DNA from: an uncultured Duncaniella sp.
GTDB lineage: Bacteria > Bacteroidota > Bacteroidia > Bacteroidales > Muribaculaceae
Direction of reading: 5' to 3'
Assembly: GCF_910577345.1 (NCBI RefSeq)
Contig: NZ_CAJTMT010000003.1
Location: 161,572 to 225,571, forward strand
DNA length: 64,000 nucleotides
Shown here: positions 36,726 to 44,249 of the stretch, piece after piece
Numbering within the stretch: the first letter of the stretch is position 1
How the letters are laid out: each line of letters starts with the position of its first letter
Notes under the pieces: generated by a model
Database searches by the model: none
What the model saw: the letters and a program-made list of their open reading frames with translations, nothing else
What the model was told of the DNA's origin: nothing
Made by a program: the position numbers and the translations under genes

Positions 36726-38558
36726 TTAATTCAGGTCTATGGCACGGAAAACAAGCTTGTTCTCATCTCCGTTTGCCTCACCCTTGAAGATGCCGATGGT
36801 AATCATCACGTTCTTGCCATTGAACTCTGAAAGGTCGTAGACAAACTTGGCATAATCATCGGGATGGCTCTTATCGCCGGACTCGTGGATGAACTTCCAG
36901 CATCCGTCTGCTGCGGCCTCTGCCATCTGGGCGGTGTTCTCGACCGGGGAGAGATGCTTGAGGGTGCCATCCTCGGTTATCGCCGTCATTTTGAAGAAAG
37001 TCGGGTTGGATGAGCTGAAGTTGCGGGTGGTGAGCGTCAATCGGTTGCTGCCCTCGGCGATTGCAAACTTGGCGTAGAAGTAGGCCTGCGGGAGTGTGGT
37101 GCTCACTGTCGCGTCCCCACCCTTGGTCTTGATAAGATAGCCTTCGGAGGGGAAGACCTCAGGATCTTTCTGAAGAGGCATGAACGACCAGTTGGCAGCC
37201 ACATGGTTTTTCTCACGCCATTCACGATAACCGGGGAAGTAATTGTCACGGTTTCCACCGATTTCACACATTCCGGTGAAAGATTTTTTTGTATGAGGCA
37301 TTGTCGAGCGTACCATTTCCATTGTCATCTGCCAACCGCTGAGGCCTTCGACCGGAGTACCCGGAAGCCATGACCAGAGGTCGTCGCCGATTGAATTGGC
37401 CGTGAAACGGATGGTACGGAGCACAAGCTGCTTCCAGTAGTCGCCGCTCTGCTGACGGAAGATACCTATTGCGATTATGACTTCCTTGCCATCGTAGGCA
37501 CTGAGATCAAATTCACGATTAACGTATGGTTCGGAATTGAGGGTCTTGACACCTCCGATGAGAGTTGCCTTAGGTTCGGCCGCGCTGAGGTCGACAACCT
37601 GCACACCATAATATACCGGAGCATCATCGCTTGCGCTGTGTGTGCGGAGACTGAGCGTCATCGTATGGTTGTCAGGGGTGATGAGCTTGCTTCCATAGAC
37701 AAATGAATCAAAGATTTCAAGGTTGGCAGGATTGTTACGCTGATCGTCAGAACTATTTCTTATCTGAAGAGTGGTTCCCTCGTTCTGTTCCTCCCATGTA
37801 CCGGCAAAATCGAGAGTACACATGTAGTTGCAGGCCCAATCCCAATGGGGATAAGCATCGGCATTACGACCACCGCGATATTCATTGAAGAACCACTTGT
37901 CGGCCGAAATGAGATCATCTTTGGTCAGACCGCGCAGGAGTTCGGTCGAACCCATCGCCACATTTAATGTAGCTGTGCCGTCGACAAACATGTCCATACC
38001 GAGGTTGCGGCTTACGCTGGTGTAACCCTCCTTGGCAAAAGTTACTGTATAGTCTTTAATCGGGAGATTGTCGATTTCATACGAGCCATCCGCACCAGTG
38101 GTCACGCTTCGTGACGCACTGATGCTTACGGTAGCTCCCGCGAGCGGTGCGCCGCCGGCCTTGGAATCAGTCACGATCCCTCGGATCTTTGCTGCGGCAT
38201 ATTCCATTGTCGCCTTTATCGTGGCAACTTTTTCATCATTGAACTTTTTTGCATAAACAGTTACGCTCGCGGTCTGATAGTTTGCCTTAGAAAATGTAAT
38301 TATATGTGAACCTATTGATATATTTTTGAGGGTGAAGGCTCCGAGCTCGTCAGTTGTGGCTGTGACCTCGGACTCATCGGTCGCTACGGTCACTCCCGCA
38401 AGGGGAGCATCGAACTCGTCAGTAACAGTTCCGGTCACTGTTCCGAAACCGGCAGGACCTTCATTTTTGTCATCATCTGAACAGGATTGGGCTACAGTTG
38501 CTATTCCAAGCATGAGAACTGTCAACCACACCATTTTTAAAACACTTTTTAATTTCAT
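36726..38558 (-). CDS. Surface lipoprotein with two carboxypeptidase-regulatory-like and two repeated C-terminal domains
   Basis: First gene of the mannan operon, 610 residues, lipobox around QSC (Cys26) followed by acidic residues. Two tandem carboxypeptidase-regulatory-like beta-sandwiches cover about 38-205 (TVTGTVTDEFDAPLAGVTVA and IRGIVTDSKAGGAPLAGATV). The rest is an internal duplication: each copy ends in a similar strand pattern (DLSAYDGKEVIIAIGIFRQQ and DLSEFNGKNVMITIGIFKGE). This suits a glycan-binding protein (SGBP) of novel composition. No catalytic motif is seen. A 119-bp gap precedes GH76. Confidence 0.75.
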   Translation of the reverse strand: MKLKSVLKMVWLTVLMLGIATVAQSCSDDDKNEGPAGFGTVTGTVTDEFDAPLAGVTVATDESEVTATTDELGAFTLKNISIGSHIITFSKANYQTASVTVYAKKFNDEKVATIKATMEYAAAKIRGIVTDSKAGGAPLAGATVSISASRSVTTGADGSYEIDNLPIKDYTVTFAKEGYTSVSRNLGMDMFVDGTATLNVAMGSTELLRGLTKDDLISADKWFFNEYRGGRNADAYPHWDWACNYMCTLDFAGTWEEQNEGTTLQIRNSSDDQRNNPANLEIFDSFVYGSKLITPDNHTMTLSLRTHSASDDAPVYYGVQVVDLSAAEPKATLIGGVKTLNSEPYVNREFDLSAYDGKEVIIAIGIFRQQSGDYWKQLVLRTIRFTANSIGDDLWSWLPGTPVEGLSGWQMTMEMVRSTMPHTKKSFTGMCEIGGNRDNYFPGYREWREKNHVAANWSFMPLQKDPEVFPSEGYLIKTKGGDATVSTTLPQAYFYAKFAIAEGSNRLTLTTRNFSSSNPTFFKMTAITEDGTLKHLSPVENTAQMAEAAADGCWKFIHESGDKSHPDDYAKFVYDLSEFNGKNVMITIGIFKGEANGDENKLVFRAIDLN

Positions 38559-38666
38559 GGAGTATTAAGTTAAATTAATTCTGTTACTGAACTTAAAGAA
38601 GTGTGAGCGGAAAAATGGATTACATGGCATTTCTTTGCAGGTGATAGATTTTCGCTGCTCACGGTG

Positions 38667-38713
38667 CAAAATTGAAGCAACTGAGGTTATGTTATGGGTT
38701 AATTTGAGGTTAA
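38667..38713 (-). promoter_or_regulatory. Mannan-locus control region with phased GGTTAA repeats
   Basis: GGTTAT at 38685, GGTTAA at 38697 and GGTTAA at 38708 on the plus strand are spaced 12 and 11 bp, one helical turn. On the minus strand they lie 11-40 bp upstream of a poor -7 element (CAATTTTG, 38667-38674) that has no -33, as expected for an activator-dependent promoter. The remainder of 38714-39102 has no supported gene; a weak AT hairpin near 38974-39003 may end the regulator transcript. Confidence 0.5.
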
Positions 38714-39102
38714 ATTGGTGAAAAAAGCATTAATCCTTGCGAATTAACCATGCTTTTCCGGCAAATACTACATTTCATGTAGCTATACCGTTGAATAAGT
38801 GTAGAAACTACACTTACATCAAGATTATCAGCATTTTAGATTTCACATCATCACCGAAGCATCTTACCGGCAATTTCCATGGCAGCAATCATAGGGGATA
38901 CATTATTATAATTACACAATTACCTACACATATATCATACAGACATTACCATTGCATGATAGCAGAGATTTGCCCCACATATAAATACATACTTATAATG
39001 TGGAGAAAAAGGGACCTTTAACAAAATGCAAAGTGAATAACCCGGTGATTGCGCAGGAGAAGGCCGGATGGCAGACTTAAATCACGGGCTATCCGCCGAC
39101 GG

Positions 39103-40839
39103 TCAAGCCTCGCAATAGTCGTCAAACGACTTTGCGAAACGTTCACCTGTCGTGTGACGATACTCCTCGGCAAATTTATGATAGAGCGATCGCGCCTCGT
39201 TCTTCTCATGCAGTTTCATGCAAGCCTTGATTGCATAAGCGAGCACAGGTTCGTTGAGAGGATCGATATTGAATGCTGTCCGGCAAAATGCGAGCGCAAT
39301 CTCATATTCTTCACCCTCATACGCTTGCTGAATGCAGTTGAGGACAGCAGCATCAAGACGCACCTCGACCAGACGTTTGAAATCATCAAAAATCGGTTCG
39401 TCAAAATTTTTCAGAAACTTTCCGCGACTGACAATTCTCAGGAAGTCGTCGCGACGTGTTACGGTCATCGGCGTGTCATCGGCCAGTATCCTGACAAATT
39501 CAAGATAATCGCAGCTCACATTCTCTCCGGCCACGAACTTGAAACATCCGGCTTCGTAGCGCAATTCTGCCCCATCAAGTTCTGTCAGAATCTTCCGGAG
39601 ATGATTGACGGCTACACCACGCGAGTTCTTCACCTTGTCCTTCTCCTTGTCAGGCCAGATGAGCGAACTGAGACGGCTCGAAGATATGCCCTCGCAATCA
39701 CTGTATTGCATGACGAGACCGAGAATCTGTTTAAGTCTGGCCGTGAACATGTAGGTCACGTCGCGCCCGTCCTTATTGAACACGGTAAAATCACCGAACA
39801 AGTATATGCAATTACCCTTGGATTCCGTTTTGACAGAGGACTTCCCCGGAGACTTGACAGGAATTTCCGGCACAACAGGTGTAACGTCCGAATCGGCCGG
39901 CTTTGTTCCGGCCGTGCCTCCGATTTTATGTCTGAACACAAACCATGCTCCCGCACCTGTCGCGGCAAGCAGGCCAATCACCGCCCATATCAGCACCTTT
40001 TTCATCCCCCGGCCACTTCCGGGATTGCCGGACGCATAATATTCGTCATGGCTCACAGGTGGAAAAGCAAGAGAATAGACTTTCAAGGTCGAAGCCACAT
40101 CGTCAGGCGATTCCTGAACCGTGACCACGAGTTTTCCCTCACGTTTATTATAATATAGGTGGGCATTGGTCGTTATTTTATCCGATTTTATAGGGATGGA
40201 ATCGCTAAGTATCTCGAAACTGCCGTCGGCTATCGAAAAACGGTAAAGACGGAGGGTAGAATTGGAAATACTTTCAGCATAACGCAGCACATAGAATGTA
40301 GAATCGTCTGTCACGACCATTCCGCGCGCAGGCACGGTGTTGCCATTCTGATTCCTCAACTCCCACAGTTTATCCACCTTATAGGTAGTCAGATCTACAC
40401 GATAGAGATCATAGAAATATCTGCGTCCCACCGTCTGCTCACCTGACTCATTGCCCATGCCACCAAACACATAAGCAGAATTATTATCCTCAAGATAACC
40501 CATAGCAGCAAAATAGCGTGGGGCAATCCTGTTGCCGGCCAACGAATCAATGATAACCCAGCCGTGTTGACCGCCGTCATGCACATAAAACTTGTTGCTG
40601 AACATCATGTTGCCGAATCCGCCGAATATCACATGATGCTTGCATTTCGGACTGTAGAAATAGTCATGATGATGGAGCTGCATTTTGAATTCCTCGTCAG
40701 ACACCACCCGCCAACTGAAATCGCCAAGATCAAGACTCGCAATAGTCGGATTTACAATTCCCTCCTGATGAAGCGCCTCATAGACAAACAGGCGGCCGCT
40801 CTCAGGATCAACGAAACAGTTGACCAGAAAAAGCGGCAC
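39103..40839 (-). CDS. Transmembrane regulator, C-terminal part: beta-propeller, TM helix, SARP-like winged helix and BTAD
   Basis: Residues 1-265 show Kelch/beta-propeller-like repeats (HHVIFGGFGNMMFSNKFYVH, NSAYVFGGMGN). A single TM helix lies at 280-302 (KVLIWAVIGLLAATGAGAWF). A Pro-rich linker precedes a winged-helix domain at about 343-440 (FTARLKQILGLVMQYSDCEG, then RLSSLIWPDKEKDKVKNSRG and VNHLRKIL), typical of SARP/OmpR-type DNA binding. Helical BTAD/TPR-like repeats run to the end (YEIALAFCRTAFNIDPLNEP). The domains imply that a periplasmic sugar sensor directly drives a cytoplasmic DNA-binding domain. The frame is continuous with the upstream ORF except for a TGA at 40876-40878; the first usable internal start is the GTG at 40839. 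It lies between the mannan locus and the mannose operon, so control of these is inferred. Confidence 0.75.
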   Translation of the reverse strand: MPLFLVNCFVDPESGRLFVYEALHQEGIVNPTIASLDLGDFSWRVVSDEEFKMQLHHHDYFYSPKCKHHVIFGGFGNMMFSNKFYVHDGGQHGWVIIDSLAGNRIAPRYFAAMGYLEDNNSAYVFGGMGNESGEQTVGRRYFYDLYRVDLTTYKVDKLWELRNQNGNTVPARGMVVTDDSTFYVLRYAESISNSTLRLYRFSIADGSFEILSDSIPIKSDKITTNAHLYYNKREGKLVVTVQESPDDVASTLKVYSLAFPPVSHDEYYASGNPGSGRGMKKVLIWAVIGLLAATGAGAWFVFRHKIGGTAGTKPADSDVTPVVPEIPVKSPGKSSVKTESKGNCIYLFGDFTVFNKDGRDVTYMFTARLKQILGLVMQYSDCEGISSSRLSSLIWPDKEKDKVKNSRGVAVNHLRKILTELDGAELRYEAGCFKFVAGENVSCDYLEFVRILADDTPMTVTRRDDFLRIVSRGKFLKNFDEPIFDDFKRLVEVRLDAAVLNCIQQAYEGEEYEIALAFCRTAFNIDPLNEPVLAYAIKACMKLHEKNEARSLYHKFAEEYRHTTGERFAKSFDDYCEA

Positions 40840-40875
40840 AGGGCATCTCTCCTTGTAGACATGGACGCTCCTCTC

Positions 40876-41739
40876 TCAGGTCGCAGTATCATAAATCTGT
40901 ATGGAATCTGCATTTACATAGTAGACTTTGCTGTTATCACGGTCATAACAGACTCCGGCCTGCGTTGCGGAACTCATCTCAGCTTCTTTTTCCCACTTAT
41001 ATGAGTCGTTGACAAGCCAGTAGGCATTATAGACCTTGCCCACACACTCTCCGCTACTGTCATGAACCTTCTCTCCGGTCTTCTCCGAAAGTGGAAAATC
41101 GTATGTCTTACCTCCACCGCTCACATGGAGATTATCTATCGATATGGCAGGAACATCTATCACATAGTCATTCCTGCCGAAAGTGATGAACGGAGCGACC
41201 GTCTCAGGAAGTCCCGGAACCTTGACAACCGAAGATTCGCCGTTGACATCCATCCTTAGTTCAGCAGTTTTCAGATTGAAGCCGAGCTTCACCCGGAACC
41301 AGTGGGAAGCAATCAGCTTATCGCGGTCAAGAGCCATTGCTATGAGCACACTGTTGCCCTCCTGATTGAAGCGAAACTGGACTTTGTCACCGAGATTATC
41401 GTAAAATAGATTAAAAATCAGATTGTCGTCCGCCTCTCCAAGCCCTATCCGCACCACATAGCCCATCTCAGCGTGAATATCAGCCCCACTGTTATTAGCC
41501 ATATCGAACTCTATGTTAAGACTATCAGCATATTCCGGGCTGACATGCTCGAACACGTTAAACGATGTGCGCTTGTCAATCTCGTAGCCGGAATGATAGA
41601 ACTTTATGCCGTGGGCCATCGAGGCCGGTGCAATGACAAAAAGCAAGACAATCACAGAAATGAACAAAGTGACCACCCGGAGACTTGCGTCCGGTAAGTC
41701 ATGGTCCATAGCTGTATGTTTAAGACAATTCATGTGCAT
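40876..41739 (-). CDS. Transmembrane regulator, N-terminal lectin-like part (ends at in-frame TGA)
   Basis: 287 residues with an N-terminal hydrophobic export or anchor segment (RVVTLFISVIVLLFVIAPAS), then a beta-rich domain of LamG/concanavalin-like character (YADSLNIEFDMANNSGADIH, HWFRVKLGFNLKTAELRMDV, ISIDNLHVSGGG). It closes with the first propeller-like strand (GVCYDRDNSKVYYVNADSIQ). The stop TGA at 40876-40878 is followed in the same frame by 12 sense codons leading directly into the next entry, so both are halves of one gene of about 879 codons. A C-to-T change in CGA (Arg) would explain the stop. It has a canonical promoter at 41832-41862. Confidence 0.75.
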   Translation of the reverse strand: MHMNCLKHTAMDHDLPDASLRVVTLFISVIVLLFVIAPASMAHGIKFYHSGYEIDKRTSFNVFEHVSPEYADSLNIEFDMANNSGADIHAEMGYVVRIGLGEADDNLIFNLFYDNLGDKVQFRFNQEGNSVLIAMALDRDKLIASHWFRVKLGFNLKTAELRMDVNGESSVVKVPGLPETVAPFITFGRNDYVIDVPAISIDNLHVSGGGKTYDFPLSEKTGEKVHDSSGECVGKVYNAYWLVNDSYKWEKEAEMSSATQAGVCYDRDNSKVYYVNADSIQIYDTAT

Positions 41740-41831
41740 TATGATCTTGAGGTATAAAATTTATTTGCCCTGAGCCACATAAAAACAACAGCTCTTAACA
41801 TCTATTCTTATATCAAGCTCTATTTGTAAAG

Positions 41832-41862
41832 CAAAGTTAATGATTATTTATTAGTTTGCAAA
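41832..41862 (-). promoter_or_regulatory. Promoter of the transmembrane regulator
   Basis: Minus strand: TTTG (41859-41862), 19-bp spacer, TAACTTTG (41832-41839). Leader about 85 nt. Confidence 0.75.
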
Positions 41863-41965
41863 TTGAAGACATGATTTTAACTATGATAAAATTCGTCTCA
41901 CAGGCACATAACGTGAAAAATCCGCACGAACCGACACCTCCATCCATATCCGACTTTTCGCACCG

Positions 41966-42006
41966 GGTTAATTTCAGGATTAACCAACGGTTAATTAGCG
42001 ATTAAA
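41966..42006. promoter_or_regulatory. Phased GGTTAA/GATTAA array
   Basis: GGTTAA at 41966, GGATTAA at 41977, GGTTAA at 41989 and GATTAA at 42000, spaced 11-12 bp. The middle part is also a palindrome (TTAACCAACGGTTAA, 41980-41994). The sequence GGGTTAATTTcAGGaTTAA (from 41965) closely matches 38696-38713 before the mannan locus. It lies between the divergent regulator and kinase promoters. Confidence 0.55.
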
Positions 42007-42032
42007 ATTCAGATAATCAGACAGTTTTATTC

Positions 42033-42071
42033 CAAAACGTTTTGAGCTTTGGAAAGTTGTATCTATCTTTG
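42033..42071 (+). promoter_or_regulatory. Promoter of the ROK/manA operon with overlapping palindrome
   Basis: TTTG (42041-42044), 19-bp spacer, TATCTTTG (42064-42071). The perfect palindrome CAAAACGTTTTG (42033-42044) covers the -33 element and looks like an operator of LacI/GalR type. Confidence 0.7.
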
Positions 42072-42153
42072 TGCGTGAGATTCGGAGGTTGTTTGACTGA
42101 ACTGACAATACCTTTTCCCATCACTGATAAACCATTCAACTAATATAATCACC

Positions 42154-43260
42154 ATGTATAAAAACGACAACAGAATAGTAGCCACACTCGATGCCGGTGG
42201 TACCAATCTCGTCTTTGGCGCCATGCGCGGATGTGAGTTTATCACCGAACCCATCACACTTTCCTCCCGTGCCGAGAACCTTGAAAATTGCCTCAACAGC
42301 ATCGTCGAAGGCTTCACCCGCATATTCAAGTCACTTGATGAAAAACCTGTGGCCATAAGTTTCGCCTTCCCCGGACCGGCCGACTACCGTGCCGGAATCA
42401 TAGGTGGCTTCCTTCCAAACTTCCCATCGTTCCGCGACGGTGTGGCGCTCGGACCTTTTCTGCAAGAAAAATTCGGGCTACCGGTGTTCATCAACAATGA
42501 CGGCGACCTCTATGCCTTCGGTGAGGCCACAGGAGGTATTCTTCCTGAAATCAACCGTCGCATAAAAGCCCTTGGCGGACAGCGCCAGTATAGGAATCTC
42601 CTCGGTTTCACATTCGGGACCGGACTCGGAATCGGTGCCGTCATCAACGGTCAGCTCAACACCGGCAATAATTCATGTGTCGAAGTGTTCTGTCTGCGTC
42701 ACCGTAACGACAATTCCATCATCGTCGAGGAAGGCTCGTCAATACGTGCGATCATCCGCGAATACGGCAATCTCACCGGATGTCGCGACCACGGTCTTAG
42801 TCCCTACGACATATTTCTCATTGCCGAAGGCAAAAAGGAAGGAAACCGCGAGGCAGCCATCCGTGCCTTCGAAATGTTCGGAGAGGTGACCGGCGATGTC
42901 TTCGCTACCGCTGTCTCACTCATGGATGCCATCGTTGTTGTCGGAGGCGGACTGACCGGCGCGATGAAATATATCAAACCGGCTCTTCTGCGTGAGATGC
43001 GCTCTTCAATAGAGACACTCAAGGGCGATAAAGTGTCACGCGTGCAGATGCGGGTCTTTGATCTCGACGACGAACTTGAATTTGCAAGCTTCGTTACCGG
43101 CGACTCCCGCGACATCAAAGTATTCGGAAGCGACAAGACCGTCACCTACGATCCAATGAAGCGAACCGGCCTCGCCGTATCGAAAATCGGAGCGTCAAAA
43201 GCCATCTCAATCGGAGCCTACACCTACGCACTCTCGCAGATTGATGCTCAAAACCAATAA
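42154..43260 (+). CDS. ROK-family sugar kinase (probable mannokinase)
   Basis: ATP-dependent phosphorylation of a hexose; with manA three genes downstream, mannose to mannose-6-phosphate is the likely reaction. The 368-residue protein has the ATP phosphate-binding DAGGTNLVFG near residue 14, FAFPGPADYRAGIIGG, the sugar-binding VFINNDGDLYAFGE (with the catalytic Asp in NND) and FGTGLGIGAVINGQL. The usual ROK GEIGH block and CxCGxxGC zinc motif are replaced by GNNSCVEVFCLRH, so structural zinc is probably absent. The protein is also longer than the typical 300. First gene of a four-gene operon. Confidence 0.85.
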   Translation: MYKNDNRIVATLDAGGTNLVFGAMRGCEFITEPITLSSRAENLENCLNSIVEGFTRIFKSLDEKPVAISFAFPGPADYRAGIIGGFLPNFPSFRDGVALGPFLQEKFGLPVFINNDGDLYAFGEATGGILPEINRRIKALGGQRQYRNLLGFTFGTGLGIGAVINGQLNTGNNSCVEVFCLRHRNDNSIIVEEGSSIRAIIREYGNLTGCRDHGLSPYDIFLIAEGKKEGNREAAIRAFEMFGEVTGDVFATAVSLMDAIVVVGGGLTGAMKYIKPALLREMRSSIETLKGDKVSRVQMRVFDLDDELEFASFVTGDSRDIKVFGSDKTVTYDPMKRTGLAVSKIGASKAISIGAYTYALSQIDAQNQ

Positions 43261-43303
43261 TGCAGAAACTTACAAACATACGCTTAGAGGGTGTTTAATA
43301 TAA

Positions 43304-44218
43304 ATGAGAAAGTTACACTTAGTCATGATTATAGCCGCATTGTCAATGGCTCTTCACTCAGGAGCCATGACAATCGCGACATACAATCTGCGCAATGCCA
43401 ACAGCGGAGATTCGATAGCCGGAAACGGTTGGGGACAACGCTGCCCGCACATAGCCAATCTCTGCCGCTTCCATGGCTTTGACATTTTCGGCACACAAGA
43501 AGGCAAGTACTCTCAGCTTCAGGATTTGAAGAAGGCCATGCCCGGATATGACTATATCGGTATCGGGAGGGATGACGGCAAACATGCAGGCGAACACTCG
43601 GCCATTTTTTATCTGACTGACAAGTTCGATCTGCTCGACTCCGGTGATTTCTGGCTGTCGACCGACATGAGTCATCCCAACTTAGGCTGGGATGCGGCAT
43701 GTATCCGTATCTGCACCTGGGGCAAGTTTCGCGAGAAAAAATCCGGTTTCACATTCGTATATTTTAATCTTCATCTGGACCATGTCGGAGTGGTGGCAAG
43801 AGCTGAAAGTGCCAAACTCATTCTTGACAAAGTTAAAAATTTCCCGGAGAAATATCCCGTCATACTATCCGGTGACTTCAATGTCGATCAGAACAGTGAG
43901 TCGTATCTGCTGCTCGAAAACTCCGGCATCATGCGCGATGCCTACACCTCCGCTGAATTCGTGTACGCCCCAAACGGCACATTCAACGCCTTCCGCACCG
44001 ACGGGTTTACAGAAAACCGTATTGACCACATCTTCCTTTCGGATGATTTCAAGGTGAGAAAATATGGTATTCTGACCGATACTTACAGAATTGAGCCGAA
44101 CGGAGGAGCCTCAGCAGAACTGACCCCGAATTTTCCTAAAGAAGTCGAACTCCGGCAATATGTCCCACGCACCCCTTCCGACCATTTTCCGGTCATGATT
44201 GTAGTTGACACTCCATAA
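43304..44218 (+). CDS. Endonuclease/exonuclease/phosphatase-family protein, exported
   Basis: A 304-residue metal-dependent phosphoesterase fold protein with a signal peptide (MRKLHLVMIIAALSMALHSG). EEP motifs are TIATYNLRNANSG, the metal-binding Glu in FGTQEGKYSQL, FVYFNLHLDH, ILSGDFNVDQ, RIDHIFLS and the catalytic SDHFPV near the C-terminus. In glycan loci such exported EEP proteins are proposed to remove phosphate esters; yeast mannan carries phosphomannose, so that is a reasonable but unproven role. Cotranscribed with the kinase (43-bp gap). Confidence 0.85.
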   Translation: MRKLHLVMIIAALSMALHSGAMTIATYNLRNANSGDSIAGNGWGQRCPHIANLCRFHGFDIFGTQEGKYSQLQDLKKAMPGYDYIGIGRDDGKHAGEHSAIFYLTDKFDLLDSGDFWLSTDMSHPNLGWDAACIRICTWGKFREKKSGFTFVYFNLHLDHVGVVARAESAKLILDKVKNFPEKYPVILSGDFNVDQNSESYLLLENSGIMRDAYTSAEFVYAPNGTFNAFRTDGFTENRIDHIFLSDDFKVRKYGILTDTYRIEPNGGASAELTPNFPKEVELRQYVPRTPSDHFPVMIVVDTP

Positions 44219-44249
44219 AAGCAAGTTTCCCCGAAAAAAATAGATTAAA

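Noticed and set aside
22578..38558. Host N-glycan (high-mannose) locus instead of yeast-type mannan
   Set aside because: Not excluded, but the surface-type GH76 endo-alpha-1,6-mannanase and the lack of GH18/GH20/GH130 genes favour fungal alpha-mannan.
38737..39021. 94-codon plus frame in the mannan upstream region
   Set aside because: AT-driven composition, no family, no promoter or neighbour logic.
40876..40878. Selenocysteine codon at the in-frame TGA
   Set aside because: No Sec-type active-site context and no evident SECIS-like hairpin just downstream; a nonsense change or error is simpler.
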